Below, in pieces: positions 44,918-54,087 of a stretch of 64,000 nucleotides of DNA. The notes beneath the pieces are model-generated. The model made no database searches and had not been told where the DNA came from. It worked only from the letters and a program-made list of their open reading frames with translations. The translations under genes were made by a program, and so were the position numbers. Source of the stretch: Hyalangium versicolor (GTDB lineage: Bacteria > Myxococcota > Myxococcia > Myxococcales > Myxococcaceae); assembly GCF_020103695.1 (NCBI RefSeq), contig NZ_JAHXBF010000004.1, positions 496,001 through 560,000 on the forward strand, in the 5' to 3' direction. Each line of letters begins with the position of its first letter. The first letter of the stretch is position 1.

Positions 44918-45448
44918 GTGTGTTCCCTGGCAGAGGCGCTCTCCTACAAGAACGAGAAAGTTCTGAGGCGTTTTCTCGATACCTACGCCCTCCCCGAGGC
45001 GGAGGCGCGAGAACTCTTTCACGAGACCAAGAAGTGGTTATGGCTCTGCGCGCGCAGCCTTGAGCTGAAGGGCCCCCGGCTGTCCGTCCAGCCCCCGCTG
45101 CTGATGCTGGATGAGATGTGGCACACCTTCATGCAGTACACGCTGGACTACCAGCGCTACTGCCTGGACCGGCTCGGCACCTTCATCCACCACCTGCCTT
45201 CGAACTCGGACGACAAGCAGCGCGACCGCAAGCGATACCAGGCCCACCCCGAGCGCTTCATGAAGCGATACCAGGCCGCGTTGAAGCGGCAGTACCGCTT
45301 TGTCTATGACGAGCTCGGAGAGGAAACCCTGCTCAAGTGGTACCAAGAGTATCCCAAGCGCTACTCCCCGGAGTTTCTCGAGCGCCACCGCATCCCGTAT
45401 ACCCAGGCACATCCCACGCCATCTCCCGAGGCGCTTCCAGCGCGCTGA
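44918..45448 (+). CDS. GRDP-like protein of unknown function
   Basis: A 176-residue soluble protein. The central segment LMLDEMWHTFMQYTLDY, then YCLDRLGTFIHHLP, resembles the glycine-rich-domain-containing (DUF1399/GRDP) family, where the D-x-x-WH...Y...FG-x-x-x-H-x-P signature is kept. The C-terminus is Tyr, Lys, Arg rich (YQEYPKRYSPEFLERH). The GTG at 44918 is the first usable start and is uncertain. It stands convergent with the gene at 45463. Confidence 0.55.
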   Translation: MCSLAEALSYKNEKVLRRFLDTYALPEAEARELFHETKKWLWLCARSLELKGPRLSVQPPLLMLDEMWHTFMQYTLDYQRYCLDRLGTFIHHLPSNSDDKQRDRKRYQAHPERFMKRYQAALKRQYRFVYDELGEETLLKWYQEYPKRYSPEFLERHRIPYTQAHPTPSPEALPAR

Positions 45449-45462
45449 GTGCGTCTCCCAGC

Positions 45463-46680
45463 CTACAGCCCAACCTGGAGCAGGAGGGCAAGCCGCGAGA
45501 AGGAGTCCGAGCCTTCCCGCAGCCGGGGATAGTGGTCCCAACTGAGCGCGGCTCCCACCGGGCCAAAGTGCAGGTCTACCAGTAACCTCAAGCCCGGCCT
45601 GGCTTCGGGAAGCACCTGCACAGGCACTCCCACCCCAAGGCCGAGACTCGGGATGATGAGGATCTGCGGCGTTGCGTACTGTGTGAGCGGCGTGAAGACG
45701 AGCTGCTCGCGAAAGTCCGTCTCCACCGAGAGCGAGTGCAGGAAGGACTCGGGCGCGGCGAGCTGGTAGCCGAGCCGCGCCATGAAGCGGGAACCGTCCC
45801 CGAGCCGAGCGCCCACGCCCAGCTGTACGCCGCCTGGAATCCACCACGGCTTGCGCCGCGTGAGCGCGATGTTGAGCCACTCCGGCGCGCTCGCCGCCTC
45901 GATGCGCCGCTCCGCCACCGTGTGCGCGCCCTCGCGCCGGACCTGCCACCCCGTAGCCTCCGGCAGCGTGCGCGGGGATGCGTCCGGGCTGCTACCCACC
46001 TCCCACGCCGACGGGATGCGCACCGTGACGTGGAGCTCGGGGTTGCCCGCCCACGTGCGGATGGGCCCCAGCAGGTAGTCGATGTCCCAGTGCGTGGCCT
46101 GCCGCGCATCTGAGGACAGCAGCACGTGGCGCACCTGCACCGCGGGCCACTCATACCCCGAGGGCAGGAAGCGCCGTTCGAGCCGCACCACGCCGCGCAC
46201 CACCAGCTCCCCTCCCCTCTCCGGCGGCAGCGTGAGGGTGAAACCGAAACGCTCCACCGAGGTGCGCGCGAGCCGCCCGAGCGCCTCCTCGGATGAGGAT
46301 GGAGCCTGTGCGGCATCGCTGGTGTCCGGGGCGGACTCGGATGGGTCCACCTGTCCCTCCGCCACCGGGAGCGTCTCCGCGTCGAACTCCACGCTCACTT
46401 CTCCCACACGGATCCCCAGGAAGGCTGCGTCAATAACCTCCGTCTCGGAGGTACCGTTGCGCAGCCGGTAGCGCGCCTCGAAGCGGCAGGCCTCCTCGCG
46501 CTCTGCCCCCGAGCAGTCGAAGGACAGCTCCTCGCCGAGTACCTCTGAACGCGTGTGCGCGCCCCCCGAAGACAGGGTGAAGGCCGCTGGCGAGCGAGAG
46601 GATGCGGCCACGTTGGCGGTAGCGGGCACGGCGACGAGGAGGCAGAAGAAGGAAGCGAGGCGAGCCGTCATGTCCGCCAT
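45463..46680 (-). CDS. Exported protein of unknown function, likely outer-membrane
   Basis: A 405-residue protein with a signal peptide (MADMTARLASFFCLLVAVPATA). The N-terminal 250 residues are beta-rich with a Glu/Asp/Ser low-complexity insert (PSESAPDTSDAAQ). The C-terminal 120 residues alternate hydrophobic residues (VQLGVGARLGDGSRFMARLG, LGLGVGVPVQVL) and end in Leu, resembling an outer-membrane barrel. The ATG at 46680 has GGAGAG upstream. Family not recognised. Confidence 0.65.
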   Translation of the reverse strand: MADMTARLASFFCLLVAVPATANVAASSRSPAAFTLSSGGAHTRSEVLGEELSFDCSGAEREEACRFEARYRLRNGTSETEVIDAAFLGIRVGEVSVEFDAETLPVAEGQVDPSESAPDTSDAAQAPSSSEEALGRLARTSVERFGFTLTLPPERGGELVVRGVVRLERRFLPSGYEWPAVQVRHVLLSSDARQATHWDIDYLLGPIRTWAGNPELHVTVRIPSAWEVGSSPDASPRTLPEATGWQVRREGAHTVAERRIEAASAPEWLNIALTRRKPWWIPGGVQLGVGARLGDGSRFMARLGYQLAAPESFLHSLSVETDFREQLVFTPLTQYATPQILIIPSLGLGVGVPVQVLPEARPGLRLLVDLHFGPVGAALSWDHYPRLREGSDSFSRLALLLQVGL

Positions 46681-46734
46681 TGTCACTCTCCAGCGGCCGA
46701 CGATGGACGACTTCGTGCAGTTCCGCATGCGCAG

Positions 46735-47238
46735 GTGCGCTCAGCGCTCGAGGCCGCGCAGCAGGGTCTGCAGGTCGAGTACTCGCTGATGAACCGCAAG
46801 CCCGAGCAGACCCTCTTTCCGGTGCTCGATGAGCTCGGCATCGGCGTGACCGCGTACGGCGTGCTCGTGCACGGGTTGTTGAGTGGCAAGGCGAAGCCGG
46901 CGGGCCCGCTCGGACCGAGATCGCACCTCCCGTGGTTTCACCCGGGAAACTTCGAGCAGAACATGAAGCTCGTCGACGCCCTCGCGCACATCGCGGCCGA
47001 GAAGAACGTCACGCCGTCGCAGCTGGCGCTCGCCTGGGCACTGACGCGTCGGGCCAATCTCGTACCGGTGGTCGGCACGCGCACGATGCAGCATCTCGAA
47101 GAGACGCTCGCCGCGCTGCGCATCAAACTCACCACCGACGATGCCGCGCGTATCGAGGCGGCGATTCCTCCGAGCGCGGTGGCCGGCACGCGTTACCTGC
47201 CGGTGCTGATGAAGCTGCTCGACAGCGAACGACCGTGA
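46735..47238 (+). pseudogene. Aldo/keto reductase, 5' truncated
   Basis: The frame from about 46735 matches only the C-terminal half of aldo/keto reductases of the TAS/YghZ type: LQVEYSLMNRKPEQTLFPV, LGIGVTAYGVL, the QLALAWALTRR helix and VPVVGTRTMQHLEET. The N-terminal half with the catalytic Tyr and Asp is absent, and upstream sequence is the 5' part of an unrelated divergent gene. It cannot make an active reductase. Confidence 0.75.
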
Positions 47239-47342
47239 CCGTGGCGCCCACATCGGTGTGCATTCTCGAGGAAGCGGATTTTTCCGGGATGTGGCATAAC
47301 ACGGGTTTTGAAGCCCGACCCGTCACCGTGAGAGGTAGAACA

Positions 47343-48497
47343 ATGCAAATGCTTGGAAGAATGGTCCTTGGGATGGTCTCTCTGCTGGGAAGCTCGGCTC
47401 TGGCCAGCCTCCCGGTCGTCAGCGCCGCTCAGACAGCGCGGGGAGGCTGTGCTTATTCGATCAAGGTCCTCGAAGACGTAGACCCGATCCCATACCCCCG
47501 GCCCTTCTACAGAATCACTCTCGAGAGCTCCGTCCTCACGCCCGCAACCTGCACCCTGCAGCCTCAGTCCTTCGAGATTCAGACCTCGAGAGTCCTGCCG
47601 CAGGTGGCGATCCAATCCAGCGCGGAAGGCATCGTGGTGGCGTATTCCTATGGAGAGCCCATCCGGACCCTGGGGGACTTCACGCACATCAGCGTCCGGA
47701 GCCTCGACCCGAGCACCCTGGGAACCTTGAGGGGAGCAGGGTTGGGGTCCGCGTGGGTCCCAGAGAACGGTGGGGCCGGGGGTCCCGGCGGCGTCTCCCT
47801 GAGCGCGCTCTCCATCCAGGGTCCTTACGTCGAGGTGTCGGGCACCTTCACCGGCAACTCGCTCACGGAGGAGCCCGCGGGCATCCCCTGGCCCTACCCC
47901 ATCTGGCAGGGGCATGAGTTCGTCGCCTCCTATGCCAACTTCTTCACCTCGACGACGGCGCCCATCCTCGGCACGCAGGCCTGCGCGTCGCTGCCTCCGG
48001 TGCTCACGGTCAACGGCGGCTCGCCGCTGGCACTCGAGTGCGTCAAGGGAGGCACGTACAGCGATCCGGGCGCTCAGGCCGTGGACGGGTGCGGCAACCC
48101 GCTGGTGGTGCATGCGTACAACACGGGCGCGGACTCCTCCGGGCCGGGCCCTCTGCTGAGCTACGAGGGCGAGTACCCGGTCTCGTACGCCACGTGGAAC
48201 CATGCGGGGTCTGTCAACGTCACCCGTACGGTGGTCGTGGATGACACGACGGCGCCTTCCCTGTCGCTGCTGGGTCCCTCGTCCATGGTGCACACGTGCA
48301 ACACCCCGTGGAAGGATCCAGGCGTGACGGCGACCGATGCGTGCTACGGCAACCTCACTCCGCAGGTGTCGCGCACGGGCGAAGTGAATGCCTGGGCCGT
48401 CGGGGTGTACACGCTGACCTACAGCGTGACCGATGCTGGCGGCAACAGCGCCGCGCCCGTGACGCGCACGGTCCAGGTCGTCAACTGCCCCTGGTAA
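47343..48497 (+). CDS. Secreted protein with Ig-like (DUF5011) domains
   Basis: A 384-residue exported protein (signal MQMLGRMVLGMVSLLGSSALA). The first 225 residues are unrecognised and beta-rich. Two Ig-like DUF5011/HYR-type domains follow: ALECVKGGTYSDPGAQAVDG and VHTCNTPWKDPGVTATDAC, each with the paired Cys and the D-x-G...YPVSY or YTLTYSVTDAGGN pattern. They are adhesion or stalk modules. The ATG at 47343 is placed by the signal peptide, and the upstream frame to 46932 is spurious. Confidence 0.75.
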   Translation: MQMLGRMVLGMVSLLGSSALASLPVVSAAQTARGGCAYSIKVLEDVDPIPYPRPFYRITLESSVLTPATCTLQPQSFEIQTSRVLPQVAIQSSAEGIVVAYSYGEPIRTLGDFTHISVRSLDPSTLGTLRGAGLGSAWVPENGGAGGPGGVSLSALSIQGPYVEVSGTFTGNSLTEEPAGIPWPYPIWQGHEFVASYANFFTSTTAPILGTQACASLPPVLTVNGGSPLALECVKGGTYSDPGAQAVDGCGNPLVVHAYNTGADSSGPGPLLSYEGEYPVSYATWNHAGSVNVTRTVVVDDTTAPSLSLLGPSSMVHTCNTPWKDPGVTATDACYGNLTPQVSRTGEVNAWAVGVYTLTYSVTDAGGNSAAPVTRTVQVVNCPW

Positions 48498-48535
48498 GGC
48501 TCAGCGCTCGCGCTCAGTTCACCCGGAGCCTCTGA

Positions 48536-48561
48536 CCTGGCTGCTCCCACGTGTAGCCAGG
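48536..48561. terminator. Hairpin between convergent genes
   Basis: CCTGGCT (48536-48542) pairs perfectly with AGCCAGG (48555-48561) over a 12-base loop between two converging genes. There is no T-tract, so its role as terminator is uncertain. Confidence 0.35.
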
Positions 48562-48663
48562 CCAGGGCGCTTCGCTGTCTCCAGTCACATCTCTCTGGAA
48601 GCTCTTTGCAGGCACTTGCCGTCTGCGCTCAGTCGGAGATTCCGGGAGCCCGTCCCTGAGATG

Positions 48664-49521
48664 CTACCGGTCTCGGTATGGGTGGCCGTGTCGATAATCC
48701 GCACCGAGGCCCAACGCCTTACGCGCTGCGGCCAGGGAGGTGACGAGCTCTCCGCAGAGATCGAACTCGTGAATGGACTCCAGCGAGCGCGAGCGGATGC
48801 GCAGCTTCGCCTCGTCCGGAAGCTCCCGGCTGAGCTGGCACACCCGGCGCGTCAAATCCCTCATCACATCCTCCAGGAACTGGGGCTTCTGGTGGGCCCG
48901 CAGCACCAGCAACAGCTCCTGCGGACGCGGCAGCGTCGACTGTGAGCGGAAGAGCACCTCATCCACGGCCTGGAGCAACTCGGCGATGGGCGGCCCGGAA
49001 GCACTGCCCACCTCCACCGAGGTGCGGCTGCGCTGTGAGTGGGTCAGCGGTGGAGCCTCCGGGGTGTGGCTCACCGGCTCCGGCTTGCGCTGCCCCAGCG
49101 AGTGCTTCAGCGTCTGCTGGACACAGGGGCAGGCGGTGATGTGGTCCACCTCGATGCCGCGCAGATGCTCGATGTGGCCACTGGCGTCACTCGTCACCTG
49201 GGACATGAGCCCGACGGACTCCAGGGACTGCTTGTCCGCCTTGGTGCCAAACCCGGAGACGGCCTCGCGATACCAGAAGCGCGAGCGCACCGAGACGGTG
49301 GTGGCACCCCCATACTGCGTCTGCTGCACGCGGCGGCACAGCCGCTCGGCGAACGCGGCGAGCGTCTCGTAGGACTCCTGGGTCACCTCGGTCAACACGT
49401 TGCCCATGCGCGAGACATGGATGCCGCGGTGAGCCGCATCGAGCGTCGTGCGGATATCGATGTTGCAGGCGACGAGCGTCTCGTTGCCCGGCTCCAGGGG
49501 ATGATGGATGCGCACGGGCAC
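48664..49521 (-). CDS. folE2: GTP cyclohydrolase IB (FolE2/MptA family)
   Basis: A 285-residue enzyme of the T-fold type IB family that opens GTP to dihydroneopterin triphosphate for folate or pterins, using several metals in place of obligate zinc. Diagnostic segments are RGIHVSRMGNVL (about 32-43), the Cys-containing ACPCVQQTLKH, LTHSQRSRTSVEV, and the C-terminal HxDC-type stretch IHEFDLCGE. Start is GTG at 49521 with GAGGGGG upstream. It is isolated from other folate genes. Archaeal MptA activity rather than folate FolE2 activity cannot be excluded. Confidence 0.85.
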   Translation of the reverse strand: MPVRIHHPLEPGNETLVACNIDIRTTLDAAHRGIHVSRMGNVLTEVTQESYETLAAFAERLCRRVQQTQYGGATTVSVRSRFWYREAVSGFGTKADKQSLESVGLMSQVTSDASGHIEHLRGIEVDHITACPCVQQTLKHSLGQRKPEPVSHTPEAPPLTHSQRSRTSVEVGSASGPPIAELLQAVDEVLFRSQSTLPRPQELLLVLRAHQKPQFLEDVMRDLTRRVCQLSRELPDEAKLRIRSRSLESIHEFDLCGELVTSLAAARKALGLGADYRHGHPYRDR

Positions 49522-49707
49522 CCCCCTCGCGGCCGATGCCTACGAAGGGGATATGTCAACTGACGTGTCGGGGCGTCCGAGAGCCTGCGCAGCCTCCAGG
49601 GGCGTCTGGGCGGAGGATTCCGGGGTTGAGCACCCGTCCGCGCTTCCCACCGAGGCGCGCCTGAAGAATAGACTGCGCGCCCACCCATCCGCTCGAGGAG
49701 TCCCCCC

Positions 49708-50469
49708 ATGAGTGCTTCACTGTCCGGCCAGGTCGCCCTGGTCACGGGCGCCGCCACTGGAATCGGCCGCGCCATTGCGCTGGCCTTCGCACGCGAGGGC
49801 CGCAAGGTCGTGGTCTCCGACGTGGACACCGCCGGAGGCGAGGGCACCGTCGAGCAGATCCGCGCCACGGGCGGTGAGGCCCGCTTCATCCGCTGCGACG
49901 TCACCAAGGATGCCGAGGTCCGCGCGCTCATCGAGGGATGCAAGGAGGCCTACGGGCGGCTCGACTATGCGGTGAACAACGCCGGCATCGACATCGAGAA
50001 GGGCAAGCTGGCCGATGGCAGCGAGAGCGAGTTCGACGCCATCATGGCCGTGAACGTCAAGGGCGTCTGGCTGTGCATGAAGCACGAAATTCCGCTGATG
50101 CTCGCGCAAGGGGGCGGCGCCATCGTCAACACCTCCTCCGTGGCGGGCCTGGGCGCGGCACCGAAGATGAGCATCTACGCGGCCTCCAAGCACGCGGTGA
50201 TTGGCCTGACGCGCTCGGCGGCCGTGGAGTACGGGAAGAAGAACGTGCGCATCAACGCCGTCTGCCCGGCGGTCATCGACACGGACATGTTCCGCCGCGC
50301 CGTGGAGGCCGACCCGCGCAAGGGCCAGCTCGCGCTCGCTGTCCACCCGGTGGGCCGGATTGGCAAGGTGGAGGAGGTCGCCGCGGCGGTGCTCTACCTG
50401 TGCAGCGATGCCGCCGGCTTCACCACCGGCATTGCCCTGCCGGTGGACGGTGGCCAGAGAGCGCTCTGA
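49708..50469 (+). CDS. Short-chain dehydrogenase/reductase
   Basis: A 253-residue classical SDR. NAD site TGAATGIGRAIALAF (about 12-26), CDVTKD, YAVNNAGI (about 87-94), catalytic Ser of VNTSSVAG (about 140) and Y-x-x-x-K in YAASKHAVIGL (about 155). The C-terminal VPVDGG-like LPVDGGQRAL is also normal. Asp in VVVSDVD after the second strand suggests NAD preference. GAGGAG is upstream of ATG. It converges with the amylase gene. Substrate unknown. Confidence 0.92.
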   Translation: MSASLSGQVALVTGAATGIGRAIALAFAREGRKVVVSDVDTAGGEGTVEQIRATGGEARFIRCDVTKDAEVRALIEGCKEAYGRLDYAVNNAGIDIEKGKLADGSESEFDAIMAVNVKGVWLCMKHEIPLMLAQGGGAIVNTSSVAGLGAAPKMSIYAASKHAVIGLTRSAAVEYGKKNVRINAVCPAVIDTDMFRRAVEADPRKGQLALAVHPVGRIGKVEEVAAAVLYLCSDAAGFTTGIALPVDGGQRAL

Positions 50470-50475
50470 GCCCGC

Positions 50476-53400
50476 TCAAGGCTTCAGGAAGGGCCCGTCA
50501 CTTCCAATCTTCCCCGGCGCGGGGTTGCCCGGCAGCTCGAGCACATAGACGCGCATGTTGCCCTTGCCCGAGACGGTGGCCGTCAACGTGCCGCCCGTCA
50601 CCGTCTGCACGGTGCCCGTGACGGCATCCTTGTAGGTGCCATTCGGGATGCCGGTGAAGGTGGCACCGCTCGTGAGGGTGACCAGCGCGAAGCTGTCCAC
50701 CCCTGTGGCCGTGTCCGTGAAGCGGCGCTTGAAGGCCATGGCTGACCCCGTAATGCCTTCGGTCGAGTACTGGCCCTTCTGGAGAGCGGGAATCTTCCGG
50801 CGGATCTGATTCAGCCGCTGCAGGTGTTTGACCAGCGGCTTGCTGAGTGTCTCCGCCACCTTGCCCGAGGCGCTGGACACCACGCCGTAGTCCGAGGCCG
50901 TCACGCTGCCCTCGAGGTTGTCTCCGTAGTAGGCGCGTCCGGTGGTGGCCAGCGGGCAGGTGGGGCCGCAGTCAATCTGCTTGCCCGCCTGGAACTCGAT
51001 CTCCGAGCCATAATACAGCGTGGGAATGCCCCGGAAGGTCCACATCAGGCTCATGTTCTCGGCCCAGGCCTCGGTGCCACCCGCGTAGCGCGTGGAGGAC
51101 TTGTTGGGCCCGTAGTCATGCGAGTCCACGTACACCACGTTGTAGGTGGCGTCGTTGTAGCTGTCGTCCGAGTCCTTGCCGTTCCAGAAGGCATTGCTCG
51201 CCTCGCCGAAGTTCATGTGCATGCGCATGTCGATGACGTTCATGCCCGAGAACTGGCTGTGGTCCGGTGCGTGGTAGGCGTTGCCCTGGAGGAAGGCATT
51301 GGTGGACGTCGGCTGAGCGGCCGTGCCCAGGCCCTGTTCGTAGTTGTACTGCTCGAGCGCGGCCGTCACGTCATTGGCGCTGTACTCCTTGCGCTCCTTC
51401 CACGTGAAGAACTGCGCGGAGTGGTTGACCGAGCCCCGGTTCCACTTGTCATTCACGAACGCGCCCACCTCGCCGAACATGTAGAAGTCCTTGCCCTTCG
51501 CGCCGAACTTCTGCTCGGCATGCTGGAGGGCCGCGGGCAGGAAACGCCGGTTCCACGTCACTCGGGGGATGTGGACCGCCGTGTCGATGCGGAAGCCATC
51601 CACGCCCATGTCGATGTACTTGTTGTACACGCCGATGAGGAAGCTCTGGACGGGGGTGCTCTCGGTGTTGAAGTCCGCCAGGTCCTCGTGAATCCAGCAA
51701 CTGCGCGAGTCTTCGCCCTCCCAGTTGCCAATCCAGCACTGGTGGAAGTACTGCGCCGGGAACATGCCCGAGGTGGGGTTGGGCCACTGGCAGTTGTAGA
51801 TGTGGTAGCCCTCCTGGCTGTAGTACTGCGTCACCGTTCCCCAGTTGGCGCACGTGTTACCGGCGGGCTCCGCCGTCGACCACAGGTCCCCGTTGTAATA
51901 GGACTTGCCGGTGTTCGGATCGAGGGTCAGCCCGTCGTACTCGAAGCCGGAGACGGGCGAGTCGTAATACCAGGTCCATTGGCTGTCTCGCAGGCCGAAG
52001 ACCTTCGCGGTCCACAGCCCCTTGGCGCCCCAGCGACTGGAGTGATTGTAGACGACGTCCTGGATGATCTTCAGGCCCTTGGCATGGGCAGCGTTGATCA
52101 GATCCTGATACGTGGCGCCCGAGGACTCCAGGCGCGGATCCACCCGGTTGAAGTCCCAGGCGTGATAGCCGTGGTAGTCGTAGTCCGAGCGGTTCAGCAC
52201 CACTGGGGTGATCCAGATGGCGGAGAAGCCCAGGGCCTTGATGTAGTCCAGCTTCTGGATGAGCCCCTTGAAATCTCCTCGGAACATGGGGTCGTTGTTG
52301 GCGGCGTTGCCCGACTTCACGTGCATGCTGCCGCCGCGGTTATTGGACGAATCGCCATCGTAGAAACGCGCCGTCATGGCGAAGTAGATGGAGTCCTCGC
52401 GGATGTCTCCGCCGAGCGGCTGCCCGGGAGACGCCGGGGGAGGCGCGGAGCCTGTCGTGGCCGAGGCGGCGGCGCTGGAGGCGGACTTGTTGTTGGCCGC
52501 GTCGAACGCCTTCACGGTGTAGCTGTACGTCGTCAGCGCCTCCAGGCCCGTGTCGCTGTAGCCCGTCGAAGTGGTGGTCACCGTCTTCGTGCCCTGGGTG
52601 CCGCCCGTCCGGGTGAGCTCATAGCCGGTAACGCCGCGATCATCGGTCGAGGCGGACCAGTTCACATCCACGCGGGTTCCACTCGCGGAGGCCGTGACGC
52701 CCGAGGGCGTCGAGGGAGGCGTGGTGTCCGGCGGGAGGACCACGCATGGCGAGGCGGCATTGGCGGTGACAACTCCATCCTTCACGGTGATGCGGCCCGT
52801 TCCGAGGGAGTAGTCCGCTCCTGAGTTGTTGTCCCAGGTGCCGCTGTTGTTGTTGAAGGCGGCCTTCATTCCCGTGGCCGAGCCCAGGCTCACGGTCTTC
52901 TTCACCCAATCCGTGCAGGCCGCCTCGTCCATGGCGACGCCGGGCACCGGGGTCCAGGTGCCGCCAGTGGGCGCATAGTGGATGTTGACCGTGCTCCAGC
53001 CACGCGTGCGCGTGTAGTAGTAGACCTCGGCCTGGCTGGCGGCGGGCGTGGTCGCGGACAGCTCGCTGCTCGCGGCGGACACGTTGCCCGCGGCGTCCAC
53101 GGCCTTCACGGTGTAGCGGTAGGTGGTGCCCACCGTGAGGCCGGTGTCCGTATAGCTCGTGCCCGTGGCCGTCCCCACGGAGCTGCCATTGCGGAACAGC
53201 TGGTATCCCGTGACGCCAACGTTGTCGCTCGAAGCGGTCCACGAGAACGTGACCGAGCTGGCCGTGACGGCGCCCAGGGTCAACCCCGTGGGCGCGGTGG
53301 GCGCCTGGGTATCCGCCACGCAGGGAGACCCCGCGTTGGCGAGCAGCTGACCGTTCTTGATCTGGTGGGTCCCCTGGGTGGACAGGACGTAATTGGCGCC

Positions 53401-53688
53401 CGACTGGTTGTTGAGGTTGTCCCAATGGTTCTGACCATCGGTGAAGACAGCCTGGAAGGTGCTGGCCGTTCCCGTGGTGATGACCTTGACCATCCAGTTC
53501 GTGCACCCGGCGCTCATCTGCGCTCCGGGCACCGTCGTCCAGCTCCCGCTGGCGTCATGGTGGATGTAGACCGTGCTCCAGGCTTTGTAGGGCGTGTAGT
53601 AGTAGATCGTCGCGGTACCGGCGACGGCGGGCAGGCTCCACGCAGCCAGTGCTACCGCGAACAGGACACGGATTCTCCAACGTTGCAT
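50476..53688 (-). CDS. Extracellular alpha-amylase (GH13) with CBM25 and FN3 modules
   Basis: A 1070-residue secreted enzyme. After the signal peptide (about 1-23) come CBM25 (YYYTPYKAWSTVYIHHDA, about 27-110), FN3 (DTQAPTAPTGLTLG), a second CBM25 (YYYTRTRGWSTVNIHYAP), a second FN3 (DTTPPSTPSG) and the GH13 barrel from about 435. All four conserved regions are visible: DVVYNH (544-549), FRIDTAVH with nucleophile Asp702, acid Glu740 in FGEVGAF, and Asp858 in VDSHDYG. It should cleave alpha-1,4-glucan. The start at 53688 follows GGGGGAG. Confidence 0.95.
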   Translation of the reverse strand: MQRWRIRVLFAVALAAWSLPAVAGTATIYYYTPYKAWSTVYIHHDASGSWTTVPGAQMSAGCTNWMVKVITTGTASTFQAVFTDGQNHWDNLNNQSGANYVLSTQGTHQIKNGQLLANAGSPCVADTQAPTAPTGLTLGAVTASSVTFSWTASSDNVGVTGYQLFRNGSSVGTATGTSYTDTGLTVGTTYRYTVKAVDAAGNVSAASSELSATTPAASQAEVYYYTRTRGWSTVNIHYAPTGGTWTPVPGVAMDEAACTDWVKKTVSLGSATGMKAAFNNNSGTWDNNSGADYSLGTGRITVKDGVVTANAASPCVVLPPDTTPPSTPSGVTASASGTRVDVNWSASTDDRGVTGYELTRTGGTQGTKTVTTTSTGYSDTGLEALTTYSYTVKAFDAANNKSASSAAASATTGSAPPPASPGQPLGGDIREDSIYFAMTARFYDGDSSNNRGGSMHVKSGNAANNDPMFRGDFKGLIQKLDYIKALGFSAIWITPVVLNRSDYDYHGYHAWDFNRVDPRLESSGATYQDLINAAHAKGLKIIQDVVYNHSSRWGAKGLWTAKVFGLRDSQWTWYYDSPVSGFEYDGLTLDPNTGKSYYNGDLWSTAEPAGNTCANWGTVTQYYSQEGYHIYNCQWPNPTSGMFPAQYFHQCWIGNWEGEDSRSCWIHEDLADFNTESTPVQSFLIGVYNKYIDMGVDGFRIDTAVHIPRVTWNRRFLPAALQHAEQKFGAKGKDFYMFGEVGAFVNDKWNRGSVNHSAQFFTWKERKEYSANDVTAALEQYNYEQGLGTAAQPTSTNAFLQGNAYHAPDHSQFSGMNVIDMRMHMNFGEASNAFWNGKDSDDSYNDATYNVVYVDSHDYGPNKSSTRYAGGTEAWAENMSLMWTFRGIPTLYYGSEIEFQAGKQIDCGPTCPLATTGRAYYGDNLEGSVTASDYGVVSSASGKVAETLSKPLVKHLQRLNQIRRKIPALQKGQYSTEGITGSAMAFKRRFTDTATGVDSFALVTLTSGATFTGIPNGTYKDAVTGTVQTVTGGTLTATVSGKGNMRVYVLELPGNPAPGKIGSDGPFLKP

Positions 53689-53708
53689 GACGTCTCCCCC
53701 AAAGGTTG

Positions 53709-54008
53709 TCAGCGCTCGAACGGCTCTTTCTGGTACTTCTCGCAGTGATGGCAATAGAGCGCCGTCTCGAGGAGCCCCGTCTTGCAATGCACGCACGACG
53801 TCCAGCCGCCGGCCTTGGCGACAGGCATCTCGAGAGGGGCGTCCCGGCAGGTGTCCATCCTGCACGCCGCGCACGGAACCGGCTCGCGAACGCGCGCACT
53901 CCGCTTGAACTGGACCATGCGGCGCTCTTCCACCGATTCGGTCAACGGTGTCTTGCACGAAGGACAGAGTACGTAACATCCATCTTTCGTGATGAACGGA
54001 CTTTCCAT
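53709..54008 (-). CDS. Small four-CxxC zinc-ribbon-like protein
   Basis: A 99-residue cytoplasmic protein with four Cys-x-x-Cys pairs (CPSC, CAAC, CVHC and CHHC) spread along the chain, so two zinc knuckles are expected. Family not recognised. The ATG at 54008 gives MESPFITK, and the longer frame from 54365 is noncoding. It sits 20 bp upstream of the amylase gene on the same strand, so co-transcription is possible. Confidence 0.6.
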   Translation of the reverse strand: MESPFITKDGCYVLCPSCKTPLTESVEERRMVQFKRSARVREPVPCAACRMDTCRDAPLEMPVAKAGGWTSCVHCKTGLLETALYCHHCEKYQKEPFER

Positions 54009-54087
54009 GAAAACACCATCCCACGCAGCTTCATGGAGAGCCAGCGCCCTGTCTGGGATGACGTGGTGCACTATTTGGGGAAAACCA

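Noticed and set aside
50824..52824. 666-codon open frame opposite the amylase
   Set aside because: The amylase motifs lie on the other strand, and the opposite frame is Val/Arg/Ala/Gly-rich with no domain.
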